A DNA stretch of 64,000 nt from Streptomyces caeruleatus (GCF_001514235.1 NZ_KQ948931.1:162153-226152); one strand, 5' to 3'; positions 32,739-42,803 are shown, numbered from the stretch's first letter. The notes: generated by a model not told the origin, from the letters alone. Program-made: numbers and translations.

Positions 32739-33476
32739 TTCCAGGTTTCCTTCCAGAGAACGAACCGGACACCAGCACGTCGCATGACGGCATGGGGGTG
32801 CCACGGTTCTGCCAGCCCTCGGTGGGATCCCCCTCCGCCCGCAACCCTAGATTCGAACTACAGCAGCCGCATCTTGTGACGTCGCAGGCATCGGACACGG
32901 CCAAACTTGTCCAGTGTTCGATTAACAGTTCAACGGCGGGGGTGCCTGCCCGCACACGGAGCGCCCTCTGGTGAACCGACCGTGCCCCTACGGGTTCACC
33001 AAGCCCTTCGCCGTGTTGCCGCGCGCCTTCAGGCCGAACGAAGAACGCACCGCCTCCCGCAGAACAACGTGGGGAACTTTGAACCGGAGTGGTGACTTGC
33101 AGCGGATGTGAGTTGGGCCTGTTCCGCTCTTCCTGGCCAATCAAGCCGACAGACCGTCATGACCCGGACGCCCGGCGACTACGCAGCCCTGAGCCAGCGT
33201 GCGGTGCGGTTTCCTCAATCATGTGGAATGTCGCGCAATTGGGCTTTGACCGCGATTCCGTGAACGATCTTCGTGCCGCGTCAGGGCCGCCGCCGAATCG
33301 GTCTCACCTCTCGACCACCATACGGAAGCGCCTCGTCATCTCCCCCCAGCTCTCGGCCCGATTGTCGACCGCCTCGGCGTGCGGCGCAGGCGGCCTGATG
33401 CCGTGCGGTCCGCGGGCGGCACCACGGTCGAGCGCCGATTACCGATGAGGCCCATGCCTTCGGCAGGATGGTCGCC
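32739..33476. other. 738-bp region with no supported gene
   Basis: It lies between the divergent CBM-like (-) and GNAT (+) genes. I see no convincing coding region, RNA motif or repeat; the promoters of both genes must be here. Confidence 0.5.
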
Positions 33477-34010
33477 ATGACCGAGATCCGCACCCCCCGC
33501 CTCCTCCTCCGCCGCTGGCATGACGACGACCTTGCGCCTATGGCGGACATCAACGCGGACCCGCAGGTCATGCGCTGGATCGACGACGGCTCGTTGCGCG
33601 ACCTGGACAGCACGGCGGAGGACATCGAACGGTGGGAGGAGGAGTGGGACGAGGAAGGCTTCGGCATCTTCGCCGTCGAGCTGCTGGCCTCGGGCGAACT
33701 CGCCGGCTTCACGGGTCTGTCCGTGCCCGAGTTCCTGCCGGAGGTGCTGCCCGCTGTGGCGATCAGCTGGCGATTCGGCTCACCGTTCTGGGGCCAGGGG
33801 TACGCGTCCGAAGCCGCCCACGCCACGCTGGAGTTCGCGCTCCAGGACCGTGGCCTCGACCGCGTCATCAGCATCAGCCTTCTGGGTGACGACGCTTCCG
33901 AGAACGTCATCCGCAAGCTCGGCATGGCACCGGAGCACGAGACGACACACCCGATGTACGGCTTTCCGCTGAGAGTTCACAGCATCGATCTCACCGAGTT
34001 CCACGGGTAA
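33477..34010 (+). CDS. GNAT family N-acetyltransferase (RimJ/RimL type)
   Basis: A 177-residue acetyltransferase: TEIRTPRLLLRRWHDDDLAPMADINADPQVMRWI is the standard RimL-type start, ISWRFGSPFWGQGYASEAAHATLEFAL contains the acetyl-CoA pyrophosphate loop (Q/RxxGxG/A type: WGQGYA), and DDASENVIRKLGMAPE is the C-terminal motif. It acetylates an amine of unknown identity. ATG 33477 was preferred to 33468 because it has AGGATGG upstream at proper spacing and matches family starts. It stands alone. Confidence 0.87.
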   Translation: MTEIRTPRLLLRRWHDDDLAPMADINADPQVMRWIDDGSLRDLDSTAEDIERWEEEWDEEGFGIFAVELLASGELAGFTGLSVPEFLPEVLPAVAISWRFGSPFWGQGYASEAAHATLEFALQDRGLDRVISISLLGDDASENVIRKLGMAPEHETTHPMYGFPLRVHSIDLTEFHG

Positions 34011-34373
34011 TCCGGCCGAGCCGTCGGATCATGACGATCTTGGCCGCAGAACACGCAAGCACGTGGGTTCCCGAACCTGGGGCTGATCATGCCGAAGTCG
34101 AGGTTTCAGCACCTGAGTTCGCAGGCTGCACCCCTTCAGAATTCGTGAACTCTCCGGAAATCCACCAGGGGGCGATGTCCCCGAGGCTCGGCGTCCCACG
34201 TATCCATGAGCGCAGGTTACAACGCGTCTGATGAGTGAGTCGCCGTTCTAGCGAGCCGAGGTAACAGCCCCAAGCCGTCGACGCCTTCAGCCGCAAAAGC
34301 CCACTGATTCGTAGCGCGCCCCCAGGAGAAAACCCCCTGCTCAGCACAGCAAGTCCATGTCCGGAGGACCAAG

Positions 34374-34430
34374 GTATCGTCACTTCGTGACGATACAATC
34401 AGCCAAGATGACCGAATCTGATCGATTCGG
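34374..34430. other. candidate oriT / operator upstream of relaxase
   Basis: Within the gene-free stretch 34011-34450 lie a perfect 10-bp inverted repeat GTATCGTCAC-TTC-GTGACGATAC (34374-34396) and a second inverted repeat CCGAATC-TGATC-GATTCGG (34412-34430), separated by a comparatively AT-rich segment. Two nested inverted repeats just ahead of a relaxase gene is the usual build of an oriT; an operator for the relaxase promoter is the alternative. Confidence 0.5.
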
Positions 34431-34450
34431 TACGGGGGGTGAGCGGGCCG

Positions 34451-37400
34451 ATGGGATGGGTGACCATGATCGGCCCCTCCGACGAGCAAGTTGAATACCG
34501 CCTTACCGGCGGCCACGGCTGCGGGAAGTCTGCCACGGTCGACGCGGCCCCCCTCGTCGCCGCCATCGAGGCCAAGGCCGAATCGGCTGGTGCCCGCGTC
34601 GCCTCCCTGCTCGGCTCCCGCGAGGCCAAGCGCGCCTTCTTCCGCGCCCGCGGGCTCATACGCAGCAAGGGCACGGCGCGGTTCACCGGGTTCGACGCCG
34701 TCGAAGTCGCTGCCGCCGCCGGACTCGATGCCCGCGACCTCTACGGCGACCAGGCCCTTCCCCAACCAGCCAACGACGGACAGGTGGACTACCACCTCGA
34801 TGCCAGCGAACGCCCCCTGGTCTGGATCGGAGACGGCCTCACCGAGTTCGACATCACCCCCGGCAGCATCCTCGCCCCCGAGCACTTCCAGGCCGCCCGA
34901 CGCCTCATGCACGGTGAGAACCCCCGGACCGGGCAAACCCTCGTAGAACCCAAGCTCGCCATCGCGCCGGCCGCAAAGCTCCCCGCCGCCCCGCTGGCCC
35001 GCGCCATCCGCCGCGCCGCCGCCGAACGCAGCGTGAACCCCGTGTCCCTGCTGGACTCCAAGCGCAAGCAGGACGCCTTCCGCAGGATGGAGAGCCAGCT
35101 CAAGCGGTTCGGTGAATCGCACCGCATCCCCGCCTCCACTCTGCTCAAACTCGCCGACGCCGTCGGCATCGATGCCGTCGACCTGTACGGCGAAGACACA
35201 TTGGAGAAGGCCGTGGCCGCCGAGGCAGGCGGCCACCTTGACGCCCGCGCACTCCTGCGCGCCGTCGAGGCGCGCGCTACCGAGATCGGACAGCAGCCCG
35301 CCGACCTGTTCACCGCTGCGTCCATGAAGCGCCGGTACGTCCAGACCGCGGGCGAGGGCGAACGACGGCTTCGGGACCTGCCTATGGACGTCCGTGAAGC
35401 CGTCGCCATGGCCAAGGCGGCAGGACTCGCGCCCGAGGACGTGTGGGACGCCGAGGAGATCAAAGCCGCCCTCCTCGAAGGCCGCGTGCAGGTCGGCAAC
35501 TTCGGTGCCGACGTCACCTTGGACCTCGCGAAGTCGAAGAGCGCGTTCCTCGCCTACGCCCCGGAGGAGATCGCCGCCCAGGTGGAGGGCATCTACACCT
35601 CTGCCGGCCGCGAGTCCATCAGCGCCCTGGAGCGCTGGACCGCGTACGCGATGCGCGGTCACCACGGTGACGGCGACGAGGCGGAGACGGTAAAGACGAG
35701 CGGGTTCTCCGGCTGGATGATGGTGCACCGCGCCGCCCGGCCCGTGGACGGCGCCCCGTACGGCGACCCTCACTTCCACCTGCACTTCACCCTGGCCAAC
35801 ATGGTCAAGGGCACCGACGGCAAGTGGTCCACCATGGCCAGCGGGGGCCGCGACCTCCACCGGCACACCCGCGCGACCCAGTCCCTCATGAACGCCCGTA
35901 TCCGCAGGGAGCTGACCGACACCTTCGGCATCAGCTTCCGCCGCGAGGAGCGGACCGGCGCGTGGGAGATCGCGGCGATTCCCGAGGCCACGATCCGCCT
36001 GTTCAGCAAGCGTGACAGCCAGGTCCGGGAACTGCTGACGAAGCTGGGCATCGACTACGACAGCGCCACGACCCGCGAGCGCACCGCCGCCTCCACCGCG
36101 TCCAAGGCCGCGAAGAACGGCGAAGCCGCTGGAGTCGGGGACGACGTTCTGCGCGCTTACTGGCAGGCCGAAGGCCGCGCTGCCGGTGACGATCCCGAGG
36201 CCATCGCAGCCAGCGCGATGGAGCAGGACCGAGCGGATCAGAACCCTGGTCTGGACGAGCTGTGCGCTCAGGTCTTCGACCCGAAGACCGGCTTGACCAG
36301 CCACTCCAAGGAGTTCACCCACGCCGCTGCCATCGCCGCTGTGCTGGACGCCCTTCCATACGGAGTCGCGAACGCCGAGGAGGCCGAACAGCTCACCACC
36401 TCCGTCCTCCGTCACGCCGGTTACGCGGTCCAGCTGAATCCGAGGGGCGCCCAGCACTTCACGCACGCCGACCGGTACACGACGGCGGACATCGTGGCCG
36501 CGGAAACGCTGATCGTCTCCGAGGCCACGAACCGGCTCAACAAGCAGGCCGCCGTCGTCAGCCGCGACACGGTCGACATGACCCTCTCCACCGTCGAGGC
36601 CCAGCACGGCGGCAGCTTCGCGTTCTCCGACGAACAGCGCGCCGTCCTCGAACGACTGCTCACGGCCGGGCATGGGATCGACTCGGTGGAGGGCATCGCC
36701 GGATCGGGCAAGACCACGATCATGGACACCGCCCGGCAGGCATGGGAGGCTCACGGTCTTGTCATTGCCGGCGCGAGCACGGCCGCCGTCGCCGCCGCGA
36801 ACCTGAAGGCGGAGGCGGGCATCGAGTCCCGCACCCTCGCGTCCTGGCTCACCGGCATTCGAAACGGCGGCCCCGGCCTCACGGGCGTTGACGTGCTGGT
36901 CGTGGACGAAGCCGCCATGTGCGATGACCGCGACGTCGCCGAACTGCTCACCCACGCTGCGGAAACCGGAACGAAGGTCGTCGGTATCGGTGACCCCAAG
37001 CAGTTGCACTCGCCCGGCATCGGCGGGTCCTTCGCGGCCGTGCACCACATCGTTGGCGGACTCAGCCTTAGCGAGAACTACCGGCAGAAGGACTTGGTCG
37101 AGCGCCGGGCACTGGAACTGTGGCGCGACGACAACCGCGTGGAAGCACTACGTACTTTTGCCGGAACCGGCCGCGTACACGCACTCGCGGACAAGGACGC
37201 CACCCTCGCCGCGATGCTCACCGTCTGGGCCGACAAGCGCGCCGCGCACACCGATGACCACACCGCCGTGCAGCAGCTCCTCATGATGGCCGCCACCAAT
37301 GAGATCGTGGAGGAACTGAACATCGGGGCCCGCGCACTGCGGAAGGCGAACGGTGATCTCACCGGCCCCGAGCACGCCTACGCGCTGCCCGGCGGCGGCG

Positions 37401-38902
37401 AGCTGATGCTGTCCATCGGAGACCAGGTCCTCCTTCGGATCAACGACTACCGGGGCAAAAAGAGCCGAGGCGCGAACGAAGACGTACTGAACGGCTACCG
37501 CGGAATCGTGCGGGCCGTAGACGAGGAACGCCGGGTGCTGGTCGAGTGGCGAGAGAAGACCGCCGACGGCCACCGTGACGTTGCCGAATGGGTTGACGCC
37601 GACTACATCGCACAGGGCGGACTCCGCCTCGGATACGCGATCACCGGCCACAAGTCCCAGGGCCTCAGCGTCCAAGAGGCCCTGGTCTACGGTCCTGGCG
37701 CGCAGGCGAACGCCCTCTACACGATGATGAGCCGCGACAAGAAAGAGTCTCACCTGTTCTTGCCGCTGTCCGTCTACGAGACCGACGCCGACCGCGCCCG
37801 CCACGGCGACGCACTCACTGAGCAGGAACGACTTGACCGCGCGGTCGCGGGCCTCATTCGCGAGATCGAGAACGGCACCGAGGAACGCATGATCCTCACC
37901 GAACTCCCGGAGAACGCGGTCCCCGCTCACGTTCGCCAGGCCGTAGCGGACCTTCCGATCCCGCGTGCTCCCGGCGCCGACGAGCCCTACGACGCGGACA
38001 CTCCTGAAGGGGCTCCGGAGCATGAGGACTGGCCCGCCCCGGTAAAGACTGAGCGGCCCATGGAGCCCCCGATGCCTTCGGAACCCGCGCCGACTGCCGA
38101 CCGTCCCTACGCTCACCTCAGCAACTCGGCCCTGCGTGACGCCGCGCGCAAGGCTGCCTCGGCTGCGCGCGCCACCAGGACAGCGGCCGAGAAGGCTGAG
38201 GTTGCTGCCGACCGTGCCGAACAGCAAGCCGCCGCGGGAACCGGTCGGAACGCGCTCGCGCTTCATCGCCGGCATCAGGCTGTGGCCGACCGCGCCGAGG
38301 CAATCCGCGAAGTTCGAGCACTGGACAGCACGATCACCGAACGCATTGCCCGACTGCACAGCACACAGGCCCGTGTCGAAGGACTCGAACAGCAGCTGGC
38401 CGTGACCGGCCGCTTCGGGCGTCCAGTGCTCCGCGGGGACGAGCGGGCTGCGGTCGAGGCGGAGCGTGAGGAACTGCTTCGTACGTGCGAGGAGACCGGA
38501 CGGGAACTGGAGCAGATGAACACGCGAGTCCACGAGGTTGCCCAGCACGCCGGGCCTGTCAGCGAACACGAAGCTGTGCTCGCGGCGGCGGACCTGTCGC
38601 AGGAGGAGAAGACCGAGCTTCTACGGCGGGCCAAGGACAAGGACAACCAGACAGCCAAGCAACTCCGGGTCGAGGCCGCCAGGGCTCGGAACACGTCCAA
38701 CGGTGCGGCCTACCGCGTAGCTGGTCTTCGCAATGAGTTGTCAGCGCGGGCCGAAGGGAAGGCGCCGACGTCGAGTGACGAGCCTCGTCGCCAGAATGGG
38801 CGGGATGGGGTTCCTGTCTCTCCCTACACCGGGCAGGCTGAGATGCATGTGCATCAGTCGCACGATGGACCGAGCGAGCCACCCGTAGGGCCACTCCTGT
38901 GA
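34451..38902 (+). CDS. MobF-family relaxase-helicase with internal repeats
   Basis: A ~1483-residue TrwC/TraA-like protein that nicks oriT and unwinds DNA for conjugation. The relaxase part has a possible catalytic Tyr near the start (DEQVEYRL), ADVTLDLAKSKS, and the metal-binding His triad GDPHFHLHF (H441, H443, H445). The RecD-like helicase has Walker A GIAGSGKTT (about 748-756), Walker B VLVVDEAAM (about 815-823), GDPKQLHS, and AITGHKSQGLSV near 1065. Unusually, three ~70-residue repeats (about 34-103, 181-252, 266-341), each ending (A/V)G-(L/I)-DxxDLYG/DVWD, are inserted in the relaxase region. The C-terminal ~280 residues are coiled coil. GTG 34439 is an alternative start. Confidence 0.9.
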   Translation: MGWVTMIGPSDEQVEYRLTGGHGCGKSATVDAAPLVAAIEAKAESAGARVASLLGSREAKRAFFRARGLIRSKGTARFTGFDAVEVAAAAGLDARDLYGDQALPQPANDGQVDYHLDASERPLVWIGDGLTEFDITPGSILAPEHFQAARRLMHGENPRTGQTLVEPKLAIAPAAKLPAAPLARAIRRAAAERSVNPVSLLDSKRKQDAFRRMESQLKRFGESHRIPASTLLKLADAVGIDAVDLYGEDTLEKAVAAEAGGHLDARALLRAVEARATEIGQQPADLFTAASMKRRYVQTAGEGERRLRDLPMDVREAVAMAKAAGLAPEDVWDAEEIKAALLEGRVQVGNFGADVTLDLAKSKSAFLAYAPEEIAAQVEGIYTSAGRESISALERWTAYAMRGHHGDGDEAETVKTSGFSGWMMVHRAARPVDGAPYGDPHFHLHFTLANMVKGTDGKWSTMASGGRDLHRHTRATQSLMNARIRRELTDTFGISFRREERTGAWEIAAIPEATIRLFSKRDSQVRELLTKLGIDYDSATTRERTAASTASKAAKNGEAAGVGDDVLRAYWQAEGRAAGDDPEAIAASAMEQDRADQNPGLDELCAQVFDPKTGLTSHSKEFTHAAAIAAVLDALPYGVANAEEAEQLTTSVLRHAGYAVQLNPRGAQHFTHADRYTTADIVAAETLIVSEATNRLNKQAAVVSRDTVDMTLSTVEAQHGGSFAFSDEQRAVLERLLTAGHGIDSVEGIAGSGKTTIMDTARQAWEAHGLVIAGASTAAVAAANLKAEAGIESRTLASWLTGIRNGGPGLTGVDVLVVDEAAMCDDRDVAELLTHAAETGTKVVGIGDPKQLHSPGIGGSFAAVHHIVGGLSLSENYRQKDLVERRALELWRDDNRVEALRTFAGTGRVHALADKDATLAAMLTVWADKRAAHTDDHTAVQQLLMMAATNEIVEELNIGARALRKANGDLTGPEHAYALPGGGELMLSIGDQVLLRINDYRGKKSRGANEDVLNGYRGIVRAVDEERRVLVEWREKTADGHRDVAEWVDADYIAQGGLRLGYAITGHKSQGLSVQEALVYGPGAQANALYTMMSRDKKESHLFLPLSVYETDADRARHGDALTEQERLDRAVAGLIREIENGTEERMILTELPENAVPAHVRQAVADLPIPRAPGADEPYDADTPEGAPEHEDWPAPVKTERPMEPPMPSEPAPTADRPYAHLSNSALRDAARKAASAARATRTAAEKAEVAADRAEQQAAAGTGRNALALHRRHQAVADRAEAIREVRALDSTITERIARLHSTQARVEGLEQQLAVTGRFGRPVLRGDERAAVEAEREELLRTCEETGRELEQMNTRVHEVAQHAGPVSEHEAVLAAADLSQEEKTELLRRAKDKDNQTAKQLRVEAARARNTSNGAAYRVAGLRNELSARAEGKAPTSSDEPRRQNGRDGVPVSPYTGQAEMHVHQSHDGPSEPPVGPLL

Positions 38903-38961
38903 TGGAATCCGCCGCCTCCCACTCCGGGGGTCGTCTGGATCGGCGTCCGATATCCCTTGCA

Positions 38962-40071
38962 TCAGGAGGTAACGCAGAGCGTCAGTTCGCGAAGCCGGCG
39001 GCCGGTGATGGTGATGTCGTATCGGCGCGCGTTGTGTAAAGCCGCCTTGGTCAGGGCCTTGCGCTGGTGGATGTCCCGGCTCATCTCGTCTAGGGCCACG
39101 GCCAGCGAGCGCGGGTCGCCAGGAGTGTAGGGAACGCCCGAGCTTCCGAGGATTTCCCTCGCACCGGGAAGATCGGAGTAGGCGACCGGAAGTCCGTTGG
39201 CTTGGGCCTCGATGAGGACGAGCCCGAAAGCCTCCAGGCCCCTGGTCGTGAAGACGAAGGCGTCGTAGTTCGGCAGGCGGCGCCAGAGTTCAGTGCGGGG
39301 CAGGAACGGGTCAAATTGAACCCGGTCCCGGAGCCCGAGTTCGATAGACCGCTGTTCCAGATGCTCCCGCAGGGTTCCTTTGCCGATCACGGTCAGGTGG
39401 TGCGGCTGATTGGTTAGGGCGAGGGCTTCGACGGCGGTGATCGTGGATTTGTTGTCGTCCAGACGACCGGCGTGTACCAGAGACAGGGGTCCGGTTCCGG
39501 TAGGCGGTTGATCGCGTACCTGGGCATCGCTCAACGGGATACCCCACGGGATGACGGTGAGCCGATCGGTGAATCGGCGTCCGGTGAGATGGTCGATGCG
39601 GTCGGCGAGGGCGAAGGTCGGGGCGACGATCGCGGCGCTGGCGGCAGCGACTTCATTCATGGCCTCGCGTTCCGATGGGCTGCGCTCGGCCGCCATTACA
39701 TCGGGACCGTGGGCGATGGCGATGATAGGAATGTTGCCGGCGGTGCGGGTGACGGCCAGGCTGAGAGCGAACCCGAGGTACTGAGCGTGAATGACGTTCG
39801 GCTGGATCTTCTCAACGAGCGCACCGACCTCACGCGTCAACTCGTCCACGTAGTCGTCGAAGCCGGGGCCCTGGGGGCGTTTCGTCGTGGAGAGGGGGAT
39901 CAGGTGATCGAACGCGGCCTTCCACTCCTGATCGACCGGCGTCCGGCCGAGGTAGGTCGTGTGGGTGTCGGGCATGGCGCGGTAGAGGTCGTTGACGAGG
40001 ATCAGGCTCCCGGACGAGGGCTCGGACCTGCGGTTGATACCGGTGAGGATGGTCAGGGGTTTCGTGCTCAT
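38962..40071 (-). CDS. family 4-type glycosyltransferase
   Basis: A 369-residue GT-B glycosyltransferase of the GT4 group. The N-domain opens LTILTGINRRSEPSSGSLILVNDLYRAM. The C-domain has LSLVHAGRLDDNKS (donor-domain start), the E-x7-E region in FTTRGLEAFGLVLIEAQANGLPVAYSDLPGAREI, and a typical C-terminal helix. It transfers a sugar from a nucleotide-sugar donor. ATGA overlap with the 40068 gene and the upstream nucleotide-sugar dehydrogenase make a three-gene operon on this strand. Confidence 0.87.
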   Translation of the reverse strand: MSTKPLTILTGINRRSEPSSGSLILVNDLYRAMPDTHTTYLGRTPVDQEWKAAFDHLIPLSTTKRPQGPGFDDYVDELTREVGALVEKIQPNVIHAQYLGFALSLAVTRTAGNIPIIAIAHGPDVMAAERSPSEREAMNEVAAASAAIVAPTFALADRIDHLTGRRFTDRLTVIPWGIPLSDAQVRDQPPTGTGPLSLVHAGRLDDNKSTITAVEALALTNQPHHLTVIGKGTLREHLEQRSIELGLRDRVQFDPFLPRTELWRRLPNYDAFVFTTRGLEAFGLVLIEAQANGLPVAYSDLPGAREILGSSGVPYTPGDPRSLAVALDEMSRDIHQRKALTKAALHNARRYDITITGRRLRELTLCVTS

Positions 40072-41447
40072 GCGGAGATCCCCTTGATCGATAAGTGGCG
40101 GGCGGGAAGCGAGGCACTACGGTCCACCGTGATCCGCGGATCGGTGGTGACCTTCCGGCTGCGGTTGCGAGGTGGCGCCCACCACGACGCCAGGTGTGGC
40201 GTGAGGACGGCGTTCACCTCCTGGACCGGGTGCAGGAGACCTTTCCTGTCCTGCTGGGCTGTCCACGCCCTGACGGCTGACCGCGGGTAGACAGGGTGTA
40301 TCCCGATCTCGCCTTTGGGAAGGATGCCGTTGAACGGCGTGGGGATGCCCTCGTGGTTCCAGTAGTCCCATGCCTCCAGAGCCTTGGCCTTCTCGAAGCA
40401 GTGGTAAAGCTGCTTGTAGCGGGGCATGTAACGGATTTCGCGGAAGACCATCTGACCGATCAGCCCCGGCGCGACCTGCCGGAGCGTGTTGAGATCAGCG
40501 CCCTGGAAGCTGACCGACGCCGTGTCTCGGGAAGGGTGCAGCGTGGTCCGGGCGAGCAGGTGGGACAGCCGCCGCCGTACGTAATCTGCAGCTCCCGGGG
40601 CGAGCGCCGGTTCCACGCCTTCGATGAGCTGGACGAGCTGCTGGTGGCGCGGATGGAAGCGGGCCAGGTCGAACAACTGGTGCATGCCGTCCACAGCGGC
40701 GAACGCGAGTCGCTTGTACAGCCAGTTGTTCAGCTCCCCGGCCTGGGCGTAGCTCTTGGTCTCCGGAGTCGTGGAGTGGAGCATCAGGTACTCGGACAGC
40801 ACCTCGAAGTACAGGTATCCGAGGAACGGCACGGCGGGCACGGCAGCGGCCAACTGGTCGATGAACTCCAGAGCCGCCGTGGCGCGGCCGGCTGCGTTGC
40901 GCAGGGCCGTGTCGAGGAACACGGCCGCGGAGCCCAGCCCGGCCGCAACGGCATGGTCAAGCTGGTCGTTCTCGGCCAGGGTGAGGAGACTCCGGTAGCG
41001 CAGATAGGTGCGCAGGTGGATGGCCCCGAGGTGCAGGTAGTCCACGCCCTTGGTGGGGATCGGAGCGTCCGGGATGACCTCGAAGATCACGGGCGTGGTG
41101 TTGGGCTTCATCCGCATCAGGTAGGCACCGAGGTTGTGCGGGCGCAGTCCCTCGCGCTGACGGGCCAGCGGGGAGCAGTACAGGGCCCCGACCAGGCATC
41201 CGGTGGAAACGTGCAGCTCGCCGCTGGTGAGGATGGCGTCGATGTCCTTGGTGGTGTGCAGCAGGTACATGGGCCGGCCGCTGACGAGCGCCTCGGTCAT
41301 CGCACTGTGCTGGATCAGCCAGCCGTTGGGGGTGTCACCTTCCAGGTAGCGGCGCCAGTCACCCTCGCTCTCGGCCAGCGAAGCTGGGGCCGGGCGCCGC
41401 GCGGGCCGGGTGTAGTCCGTGTGGGCGTGCTCCCACTCGTTACGCAA
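40068..41447 (-). CDS. 459-aa protein of unknown function in sugar operon
   Basis: A 459-residue protein I cannot assign. Residues about 60-95 (MYLLHTTKDIDAILTSGELHVSTGCLVGALYCSPL) have the 'HxT---I---G-L--S-G---GA-Y' look of ADP-ribosyltransferase-type folds, which is a weak resemblance only. The remainder is helical with several Trp/Tyr-rich patches (WDYWNHEGIPTPFNG). It starts at TTG 41447, supported by AGGAG 6 bases upstream, and ends overlapping the GT4 start. Its position between a nucleotide-sugar dehydrogenase and a glycosyltransferase suggests a role in glycan or glycosylated metabolite assembly. Confidence 0.6.
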   Translation of the reverse strand: MRNEWEHAHTDYTRPARRPAPASLAESEGDWRRYLEGDTPNGWLIQHSAMTEALVSGRPMYLLHTTKDIDAILTSGELHVSTGCLVGALYCSPLARQREGLRPHNLGAYLMRMKPNTTPVIFEVIPDAPIPTKGVDYLHLGAIHLRTYLRYRSLLTLAENDQLDHAVAAGLGSAAVFLDTALRNAAGRATAALEFIDQLAAAVPAVPFLGYLYFEVLSEYLMLHSTTPETKSYAQAGELNNWLYKRLAFAAVDGMHQLFDLARFHPRHQQLVQLIEGVEPALAPGAADYVRRRLSHLLARTTLHPSRDTASVSFQGADLNTLRQVAPGLIGQMVFREIRYMPRYKQLYHCFEKAKALEAWDYWNHEGIPTPFNGILPKGEIGIHPVYPRSAVRAWTAQQDRKGLLHPVQEVNAVLTPHLASWWAPPRNRSRKVTTDPRITVDRSASLPARHLSIKGISA

Positions 41448-41495
41448 GGGAACTCCTGGGGTTGAAGTCAGCAGCGGGCCGCGGGAGTTCGGGAG

Positions 41496-42737
41496 CTACA
41501 GGGTCTCGACGTTCGCTCCGGAAAGGCGGTTTCGGCAGTCGAGAACATAGGTCGCGCATTTCTCGATCATCGGGAGGTCGAAGAGCGGGTGGTCCATGAG
41601 AAGAACCACTGCCTCAGCGGCCGCTACCTCGTCTGGGGTCGCATCGACCCTGAGCACGTCCAGCTCGGCGTCGTTCGGGACGTTGGGTTCGGCGCCGCGG
41701 ACATCGGCGCCAAAGCCGATGAGAAGTTCGGCGACACGAGCCGAGGGGGAATTGCGCAGGTCGGTGGCGTTGAACTTGTACGTCAGGCCGAGCAGCAGAA
41801 CCCGAGACCCCCTGACGGGCAGGCCGCGCTTGTCGAGCCCTTCCACGACACGCTGGACCACGTAGTCGGGCATGTGCCGGTTCACGTCGGCGGCGAGTTC
41901 CGCGAACCTGAACGGGATGCCAAGGTCCTGCTGGGCTTTCCACGAGAGGAACATCGGGTCAACGGGCAAGCAGTGCCCGCCGACCCCCGGCCCCGGAGTG
42001 AACCGCGTGAATCCGAACGGCTTGGTCGCGGCGGCGTCGATCGCCTCCCAGATGTTCACGCCGAGGGAAGCGGCCAGCATCGCCATCTCGTTGACCATGG
42101 AGATGTTGACGAACCGGAAGGTGTTCTCCAACAGCTTGGCCAGCTCGGCGACCTTCGTCCCGGACACCGGAACCGTGGTCTGAAAGATGCCGTCGTAGAA
42201 ACCCTTGATCGAATCGAGTGATTTGGCGTCGATTCCGGACACCAATTTCGGCGTCTCGAACGACCACCGTTTGTTTCCGATCCGCTCTGGGCTGAATCCG
42301 GCCAGGAAGTCCACCCCGCCTTTGAGGCCCGACGTCTCCTCCAGGATCGGCAGCAGCAGTTCCTCGGTGGTGCCAGGATAGGACGTGGACTCCAGGACCA
42401 CGGTCGCACCGGGGCGAAGGTGCTCGCCCAGGGTCCGGGCGCAGGACTCGATGTGGCCCAGGTCGGGCACGCCGTTCCGTAGGGGGGTCGGCACGGTGAT
42501 CACTGCGATGTCGAAGTCGGCCAGCGCAGCAGCGTCGGCGGTCGCGGAGTAGGACCCGGAGTCCAGCACCGCGCGCAGCCGTGCAGAGTCCACGTCCCTC
42601 ACGTGGGACTGGCCGGCGGCGAGCTGCTGGACGCGGTGCGGGTCCACGTCGTAGCCGACGACATGGTGACCCACCTCTGCGGCGCGTACGGCCAGGGGAA
42701 GTCCTACATAGCCCTGACCAGCGATAACTATCTGCAT
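41496..42737 (-). CDS. nucleotide-sugar (UDP-sugar) dehydrogenase
   Basis: A 413-residue member of the UDP-glucose/GDP-mannose dehydrogenase family, closest in look to WecC/UDP-N-acetyl-mannosamine dehydrogenases. It has an N-terminal NAD-binding Rossmann motif (MQIVIAGQGYVGLPLAVRAAEVG), VLESTSYPGTTEELL, the central FTPGPGVGGHCLPVDP with the catalytic Cys, and a C-terminal domain KFNATDLRNSPSARVAELL. It oxidises a 6-hydroxymethyl sugar to a uronic acid. ATG 42737 was chosen at the Rossmann start. It is divergent, by 66 bp, from a GT2 gene and heads the operon to 38962. Confidence 0.88.
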   Translation of the reverse strand: MQIVIAGQGYVGLPLAVRAAEVGHHVVGYDVDPHRVQQLAAGQSHVRDVDSARLRAVLDSGSYSATADAAALADFDIAVITVPTPLRNGVPDLGHIESCARTLGEHLRPGATVVLESTSYPGTTEELLLPILEETSGLKGGVDFLAGFSPERIGNKRWSFETPKLVSGIDAKSLDSIKGFYDGIFQTTVPVSGTKVAELAKLLENTFRFVNISMVNEMAMLAASLGVNIWEAIDAAATKPFGFTRFTPGPGVGGHCLPVDPMFLSWKAQQDLGIPFRFAELAADVNRHMPDYVVQRVVEGLDKRGLPVRGSRVLLLGLTYKFNATDLRNSPSARVAELLIGFGADVRGAEPNVPNDAELDVLRVDATPDEVAAAEAVVLLMDHPLFDLPMIEKCATYVLDCRNRLSGANVETL

Positions 42738-42803
42738 GGCAGCTCCTACGCGATTGCGGTGCTTGAATGGACCGTCGTTCCTGGTCTGGCAAGGAGAAGT
42801 GCT

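Noticed and set aside
31179..32879. 566-residue plus-strand frame
   Set aside because: Val/Gly/Arg-rich antisense shadow of the 31194 and 31944 genes, which have proper ribosome binding sites and domains.
34031..34231. 66-residue frame before the relaxase
   Set aside because: No ribosome binding site, no recognisable sequence, and it lies in the region expected to hold oriT and promoter signals.
34217..37048. 943-residue open frame antisense to the relaxase
   Set aside because: It lies opposite a well-supported relaxase-helicase, is rich in Gly/Val/Arg in the pattern of GC-skewed shadow frames, and shows no domain.
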